Assembly (NCBI GenBank): GCA_032622095.1
Contig: CP136068.1
Span: 17,035,729-17,099,728, forward strand
DNA length: 64,000 nucleotides
Origin: Siphonodentalium dalli
Lineage: Eukaryota; Mollusca; Scaphopoda; Gadilida; Siphonodentaliidae
Direction of reading: 5' to 3'
The first letter of the stretch is position 1, and every line of letters starts with the position of its first letter. Positions 58,145-64,000 of the stretch are shown in pieces. A program made the position numbers and the translations under genes. Below the pieces are notes generated by a model. The model saw only the letters and a list, made by a program, of their open reading frames with translations. It was not told the origin of the DNA and searched no databases.

Positions 58145-58470
58145 AAGAATAAAAGCTCGGACAAAATTATGCATTTTGAGAAGATTTTGTAAGTTGAAAA
58201 AGGGGGCTAACTCCACCAAAAAAAATCGGACAGAGCTCATAATCAAATTATGTATTTTGAGAAGATTTTGTAAGTTGAAAAAGGGGGGCTAACTCCACCA
58301 GGTGCACAGATTCCCAAGGTACTAAATATCTGTGCCAAGTTTCAAAAATATTGACCAGAAAATGTAGGAATAAAAGCTTGGACAAAATTGTGTCCACGGA
58401 CAGACAGACGGACGGACAAGCTGATTCCAGTATATCCCCCCCCAACAACTCATTGCGGGGGGTATAATTA
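58145..58470 (+). repeat. tandem module with 'gctaactccacca' and acggacgg tail
   Basis: Two ~70-bp copies of 'tttgagaagattttgtaagt' plus 'tgaaaaagggggctaactcc'. They are followed by 'ggacagacagacggacggac' and a C-run/G-run pair (atatcccccccc ... gcggggggtata) that could be inverted ends. Confidence 0.7.
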
Positions 58471-58536
58471 CAGATGATATGCTGCATGGATCACTATGAG
58501 AGGTTTACATTGTAAAATGACAAACTTCAAATTGGG

Positions 58537-58935
58537 TTAACCCTTTACCCAACAAACCGGCCAAAAACGGCCAAATAAAGCTGCAACAGCCTAAATTATC
58601 TTGGGTCTGTCTCAATAAAACCATACAAATATGGATATCATTGGAACCGGCTCATTGACCACATTGTGATGGTTACAGTCATGCCATGTGCCAATGCATT
58701 CTCTTATATATGCGAGTCGACCATAAGTCGCCTCACATATATAAGAGAATGCATTGGCCTAAAAAAAATCCTTTTTTTAACACTTTTTACCATTTTGTCT
58801 TACATTCTTTAACAATTTTATAATTTTTAATGTGTTAAGCCATGCATTCTCTTATATATGCGAGGCGACCTATGGTCGACTCGCATATATAAGAGAATGC
58901 ATTGGCACAGGGCCGTTCTGTTGGGTAAAGGGTTC
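58537..58935 (-). mobile_element. piggyBac-like double-hairpin MITE, copy F
   Basis: Intact left TTAACCC; the right end reads GGGTTCA. Hairpin apices carry two substitutions (cataagtcgcctcac). Confidence 0.9.
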
Positions 58936-58944
58936 AAGTCTGCA

Positions 58945-59235
58945 GATAGTGTGTCCAAATTCATCCTCCGGGAACTCATTCTGCTTAGGCCTCGTCTTCT
59001 GGGAAGTATATATAGTCTAAAATATTAACATTCCTTTTAGTTAATTTTCCCTTCTCTTCAGTTTCTTTATCCCATAATTTGCAGCAGATAAAATACATAA
59101 TTGAGGTGACTAATGGGTGAACATCACCAACTTCAACTGGGGAACTTCAATCTGATCCTTGGTCTCCCATATCACTGAAGGCCAAAGCAGAATGAGGTCC
59201 CCAGATGGTGAATTTGGTGATGCTAGACTGCTGTG
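58945..59235. repeat. separated arms of the gcagaatgagg foldback family
   Basis: 'aaattcatcctccgggaact' plus 'cattctgcttaggcct' (58950-58993) and 'aggccaaagcagaatgaggt' through 'tggtgaatttggtgatgc' (59170-59222) are inverted arms about 180 bp apart. Confidence 0.7.
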
Positions 59236-59652
59236 CGATAAGTTGAACGACAGGGCAACGTCACGGAATTCAATATCTGTCAATCATAAAACTGCCAACT
59301 CCATGTGATTTTATTGTTTTACAATCACAATCGACTCGTTTAACTAACAATTTAATACGTATCAAGATCCATGCACATCGAAAAACAAGTTAAAGTTATG
59401 TCCATGGATTTGGGTGGACACATGAATCTTAAGTCTCAACTATGTGCATTGGATTATCGCACTTTCTGCAATATCGCACTTTCTGCAAGTCTAAAGTTGC
59501 CGTATGCTGAATGATCTAACCAAGTTTCTACAAAAACGGGAATGTCTGTAAATCACGTGAATCAGCCGATAGTCGGTGGCTTTTAACGACTCAAGTTTGA
59601 AGTTTGAAGTTTGTCATTGATTCCAGGCCTGAGAATATGGTAACTGACATTT

Positions 59653-59745
59653 GCAGAATGAGGTCCACAAAGGGTGAACTTAGTGACGCTACCCCACAAA
59701 GCAGGCTAGCATCACTAAATTCACCCTCTGGGGACTTCATTCTGC
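59653..59745. repeat. 93-bp hairpin, gcagaatgagg family
   Basis: gcagaatgaggtcc ... gggacttcattctgc with apex 'taccccacaaagcaggctag'; matches one half of the nested palindrome at 37822. Confidence 0.85.
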
Positions 59746-59810
59746 TTCGGCCTCATCTTCTCTGGAAAGTGTCTTTATTATCAAATTAGTTTCTTTGCAA
59801 TATTCTTTTT

Positions 59811-60363
59811 TATTACATGATCCTACCCTTATTCCATTCAATAAACCCATTCTATAAATTGTGATATTAAACGTTCGTTTAATAACAGGAAATAGTCCCA
59901 GGTGACCTTTGACTTCCGGTTTGTCGACCTGTTAACATTCCGTACGCTACGTCTCAAAATACTATGGCTTCCAATATTTTTCCAACAAACTATTACGAAT
60001 GAAGAGTTTGAAAAGTTATGTCATTAAATATACGCCATTAAATGCGCTAAAAAGTCTGTATTTATCTGGGACTATTTCGTTACGCGGGAAAATGACGAAT
60101 AGTTACGTGAAACGTCATCGCATGCCTTATAGAAGCCGACGTTAATTTCGCGTCACATTTGTCGATTTAAGTATGTTTTGTCGGTGTTTTGGGTCATGTA
60201 ATAAATAGAATCTACAACTCGTCCCCAGTTTATAGCGGAAATTACAAAACTCGTCCAGTAAATTAGGTCTGGACCTCGCCAAAGGCTCGGTCCAGACCTA
60301 ATTTACTGGACTCGTTTTGTAAATTCCGCTATAAACTGGGGACTCGTTGTAGATCCTCTATTT
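59811..60363 (-). mobile_element. dispersed repeat (family H5) ending in a 161-bp foldback
   Basis: Inverse homologue of 32807-33260, plus a terminal hairpin at 60203-60363. Its arms run from tagaatctacaactcgtccc to ggggactcgttgtagatcct, with apex ggtctggacc-tcgccaaaggctcgg-tccagacc. Confidence 0.85.
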
Positions 60364-61489
60364 ATTTAGTTTCTCTGTATCCCAAATTGGCAGATGAAAC
60401 ATTGCATAATCAAGGTTCCCAGTGGGTGCACATCACAATCCTGATTGATTTCGTAGTTGGTGGAGATTAGACACAGATGTTGGTAAAAGTCTTTTATTGC
60501 TGAATGGACTCAACCACTCAGTCCAAAAATTATACACTGGAATTGCACATTCTTCATCTGTAGGGATATTCAGCTCACACAATTTTTTTTTTCATACCAC
60601 AGTTTTTTAGAAACTTTTTTTATCACCTCATCCAATAAACATTAAGCAATTTTTTTTAAATGAATGTATTTTAAAACTCTTGCAGTCACAGAAAAGGTCT
60701 GATTTCCCTCACAGAGATCTCACACATGAAATATAATCAGTATATGATGTGGAAGAACCATTCTAGCGATTCCAGTGCCAACTAAAGTTTATGTTGAAAA
60801 CAAAATACTTTTGGAAATTTATGGCTATCCATTATTCATCCATGTCATAATGACCTCTGGCTCATCCATGTTATCACGGTTGGCATGGGCTCTCAGGTAC
60901 TTCATGATCAATTATTGATGTTATTTCAATGATCAACTGTATTCATGGTGATTGAAGGTGCGTCATGATGATTCATTCAAACTATCATGATATTCCTTCG
61001 ACTTTAACCAACTAGTGAAGTTGGTAAGAGATGATACTGGTTTACGTTGAAGTGTGATTACCTTATTCTTCTAGTTCTATAGCGGACTTTAACTGTAAAG
61101 TATCTCTCATCTAAAATCATCAAATGGTGGTAATAAAATGTCACAATTGTGAAAATAAATTTATTCAATAGAAAACTTTATATTTGTTCTGAACTCCACA
61201 AGAATTGACAACTGAAAGTACTAATTATAATGTGAAAAATCTATTTTATCACAATATTTACAAATTTCAAAAGAAAAAAAATCATTTGACCTCGTGAGTT
61301 TGTAACAGTTCGGGACTTCTCATAGTATAAACAAACACAGATTAAAGGTGAATTATTCTAATTGCATGGCATATTATGTGCGTAATTTAACATAAATGTT
61401 ATATTATAAAACATTATGACCATATGTATCACTCTTTCTGATAAATATAGCATTTTGTATTGATCTGAATGATAAAGTCAACTAAAAAT
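60364..61489. other. non-coding, nothing recognised
   Basis: AT-rich; a few 'tgatcaat/attgatgtt' echoes at 60900-60970. No exon. Confidence 0.4.
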
Positions 61490-61499
61490 GTGACATAAA

Positions 61500-61925
61500 T
61501 TCCCACCACTGGATCTGGGCATAAAGTCTCTCACTGAGAGCGTTCCGATGTATGGCAACAAGCCATATTTCCGACTAAATCCTGAAATGTTACCCATAAT
61601 TCTGCTGTGATTAATTAACCCTTTGAGTGCCAGGTCCGATTTTTGTATCAACCCATATACCCTGTGCCAATGCATTCTCTTATATATGCGAGTCGACCAT
61701 AGGTCGCCTCGCATATATAAGAGAATGCATTAGCTTAACAATTGTTGTTTTTTTTTTGTTTTTTTTACAATTTTTTACAATTTTAATATATTTTATTATA
61801 TTCTTTAACAGACTTATTGTGTAGGTTTAGGGCCGATAATATCGGCCCCTGGCACTCAAAGGGTTAAATTAAGGAGTCGATTATTTAGGGCATTACTGTA
61901 CTTCGACTTAAACCAGTATTATCCC
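61500..61925 (+). repeat. dispersed repeat carrying MITE copy G; related empty copy at 62785-62910
   Basis: 'ggcaacaagccatatttccg', 'actaaatcctgaaa', 'aattctg' and 'aaggagtcgattattta' occur here around the MITE and at 62817-62895 without it. Confidence 0.8.
61615..61867. mobile_element. piggyBac-like MITE with different ends carrying the same hairpin (copy G)
   Basis: Perfect 19-bp inverted ends TTAACCCTTTGAGTGCCAG and CTGGCACTCAAAGGGTTAA. One hairpin (61666-61734) of the family found in copies A-F is followed by a T-rich spacer and a small ggccgataatatcggcc hairpin. ATTAA occurs on both flanks in addition to TTAA. Confidence 0.85.
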
Positions 61926-62004
61926 TACCGATATCACTAGCTGGTTCATGTTGAAGCTAACTTGGACTAGACAATCACCAGGTATCCAGTAATTCCTGAT
62001 TGAA

Positions 62005-62330
62005 GCACGTTATCAGGACACAATGCATATAGTTACCATAGTAACCATACATGTAAGTCAGGTGTTATCAGAACACAATGCATGTAGTTACCATAGTAAC
62101 AATGCATGTAAGTCAGGCGTTATCATGACACTATGCATGTACATGTAGTTAGTACTGTTACCATACATGTAAGTCAGGCGTTAGCATGACACAATGCATG
62201 TAGTTACCATAGTAACCATACATGTAAGTCAGGCGTTATCATGACACTATGCATGTACATGTAGTTACCATACATGTAAGTCAGGCGTTATCATGACACT
62301 ATGCATGTAGTTACCATACATGTAAGTCAG
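62005..62330 (+). repeat. approx. 50-60-bp minisatellite, about seven units
   Basis: Units of 'aagtcaggcgttatcatgac' plus 'actatgcatgta' and 'gttaccatagtaaccataca', with the middle part dropped in some. Confidence 0.9.
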
Positions 62331-63033
62331 ATGAATGAATAACCTATATCTCAGTCCTCTCGGTCACCTGAATCCTAATCTTTTCTTTTCCTTTTCCTTC
62401 CTTCGAACCATATCTATATTTCGGTCTTTCCAATTACTTTTTCTTAATTTTATTGGCCGATTCCCAACATATTTGCCTGAAAATGAAATCAAATTCTCGT
62501 TAAAGATGGATTATCTCTTTATATCACATGAAACCCCTATAATATCATTGAAAAATCCATTAGATATATTCGTATCTCTCACTAGTGAGTAATCGCTGTG
62601 TGCTTCCCAGGATACTTGGCATCGCACCAAGTAATACTATTAATACTATTTAGAAAAGCCGTGCTTGACACCGATACCAGACATTGCAAAATGTTGGCTT
62701 TGTTCATTAAAGTTCAATTATTGTCCAACTTCGTTGCACTAACCAAAATAGACACAAAAACAAAGAGGCAAATTAGGGGACTATATTTTCCATCGGCAGC
62801 TCTCAGTGAGAGCAACAATGGCAACAAGCCATATTTCTGACTAAATCCTGAAAAATTACTCAGAATTCTGATGTGGTTAAGGAGTCGATTATTTACTGTA
62901 CACAGGTACATTAAACATGCTGTTGGGACATATTTATGCTGGTATATGAGAGAGAAGTCACTTTTCTCTAGGGAGAAGTGGCACATATGTGACCCGCCAT
63001 AACAAATCCAGTCATAAGTCAGGATTTTTTTAC
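62331..63033. other. mostly unrecognised
   Basis: Includes the empty homologous site (62785-62910) of MITE copy G; the open frames at 62335-62840 show no domain. Confidence 0.4.
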
Positions 63034-63038
63034 CCTGT

Positions 63039-63107
63039 GCCAATGCATTCTCTTATATATGCGAGTCGACCATAGGTCGCCTCGCATATATAAGAGAATG
63101 CATTGGC
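63039..63107 (+). mobile_element. solo 69-bp hairpin (copy H)
   Basis: Sequence-identical hairpin to copy A's first hairpin, preceded by 'ccctgt' and followed by 'ctaacaatttttta' as in copy G, but no terminal repeats were found on either side. Confidence 0.85.
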
Positions 63108-63189
63108 CTAACAATTTTTTATCATTTTTAAATAAATGTTTCTTACAATTTTTAGAACATAAAATAAATAAAAGGTCAGCAGACCACAG

Positions 63190-63877
63190 TGTCCCCCGAC
63201 AACATGGCAAGTCGATGCCGCTTTGTTAAAGAAATTAAAAAAAAATGTTGAAATTTTCTAAGTCGAAAAGGGTTAATAACTCCATAAATAAAATATTATC
63301 TATATAGATGTTGCAAATCACCAACATGTTAGGAACAATATCCCAAAGTTACAAATCTCTACATTTAAAACTGTAGGAGGAGTTGATTACACCATGAAGG
63401 TACCCAATCTCATCCAAAAGGCAAAAATGTTCCAAATTTTCTAAGTCGAAAACCCCCCAAAAATATGGAAAAAATGATATTTTTTATTAGCTATATAGAT
63501 GTTGCAAATCACCAACATGTTAGGAACAATATCCCAGAGTTTCAAATCTCTACATTTAAAACTGTAGGAGGAGTTGATTACACCATGAAGGTACCCAATC
63601 TCATCCAAAAGGCAAAAATGTTCCAAATTTTTTAAGTCAAAAACCCCCCAAAAATATGGAAAAAATTATATTTTTTATTAGCTATATAGATGTTGCAAAT
63701 CACCAACATGTTAGGAACAATATCCCAGAGTTTCAAATCTCTACGTTTAAAACTGTAGGAGGAGTTGATTACACCATGAAGGTACCCGATCTCGGACGCA
63801 CGGACACACGGATGCACGGACACACGGACGGATGAGGGTCATTTCTATAGTCCTCCGACGGAAACGTCGGGGGACAA
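63190..63877. mobile_element. element with TGTCCCCCGAC inverted ends and 188-bp internal array
   Basis: tgtcccccgac near 63190 and gtcgggggaca at 63867 are inverted. Between them about three units of 188 bp share 'tatagatgttgcaaatcacc', 'aacatgttaggaacaatatc' and 'tgtaggaggagttgattaca'. An acggacacacggacgga run precedes the right end. Confidence 0.75.
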
Positions 63878-63970
63878 AAACATCCATTACCCTGCAGGGA
63901 GCCCCACACATATATAGAAGCATATAGAAGAGTGTCGTCTGCTCATGTTTGTCTGTGGCTCTGTATGGGT

Positions 63971-64000
63971 GAAATTATAAAATTGTTAAAGAATACAAGA
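63971..64000 (+). mobile_element. start of another hairpin-MITE spacer at the window edge
   Basis: 'aaattataaaattgttaaag' is the inter-hairpin spacer of the MITE family; the rest lies outside the window. Confidence 0.5.

Overview
This is eukaryotic nuclear DNA, most likely from a mollusc and probably a bivalve. It is AT-rich and has split exons with clean splice sites, no operons, and very little coding sequence. Repeat motifs that I associate with molluscan genomes recur throughout: runs reading 'gggccataactc' or 'gttatctccctt', the 160-bp 'aagatggc..ggcggccatg' satellite, and elements ending in acggacggac runs. Species and assembly identity cannot be read from the sequence.

Coding content is three domain-bearing exons and four eroded remnants. 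On the minus strand an EGF-like exon (19312-19405) and a terminal fibrinogen-related (FReD) exon (7195-7796) have matching phase-1 splice ends and probably belong to one secreted EGF-FReD lectin gene with an 11.5-kb intron. On the plus strand a terminal C-type lectin exon (32073-32290) lies downstream of an assembly gap. Both lectin families are greatly expanded in molluscan innate immunity. The remnants are a C2H2 zinc-finger array (2060-2500), two LINE reverse-transcriptase C-termini (8812-9345 and 44290-44709) and a LINE ORF1-like coiled-coil protein (10989-11557).

Layout. 1-6.4 kb: hairpin MITE, GCAAC-repeat transposon, zinc-finger pseudogene, minisatellites. 6.9-20 kb: the EGF-FReD gene, with LINE debris, a CCCGGG/ACGTTATAACGT satellite and an inverted 'gtttcggcacc' element inside its intron. 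20.2-31.6 kb: a 1730-bp macrosatellite with six full, almost identical copies, ending in a 100-N gap. 32-45 kb: C-type lectin exon, MITEs, and a cluster of long foldback palindromes that look unrelated apart from shared apex composition. 46-51 kb: a composite with oppositely oriented 360-bp arrays at its ends. 52-57 kb: a MITE split by a 3.65-kb block of satellite-bearing elements. 58-64 kb: more hairpin MITEs, foldbacks and tandem-array elements.

The most distinctive structure is a 69-bp near-perfect hairpin (33-nt arms, 3-nt loop, one conserved T.C mismatch). It usually occurs twice, in mirror orientation, inside MITEs with piggyBac-type TTAACCC...GGGTTAA ends. It also occurs singly, and inside a MITE with different terminal repeats. 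Together with the long foldbacks, the window is a rich collection of non-autonomous hairpin elements. No prokaryotic genes, CRISPR arrays, rRNA or tRNA genes were recognised.
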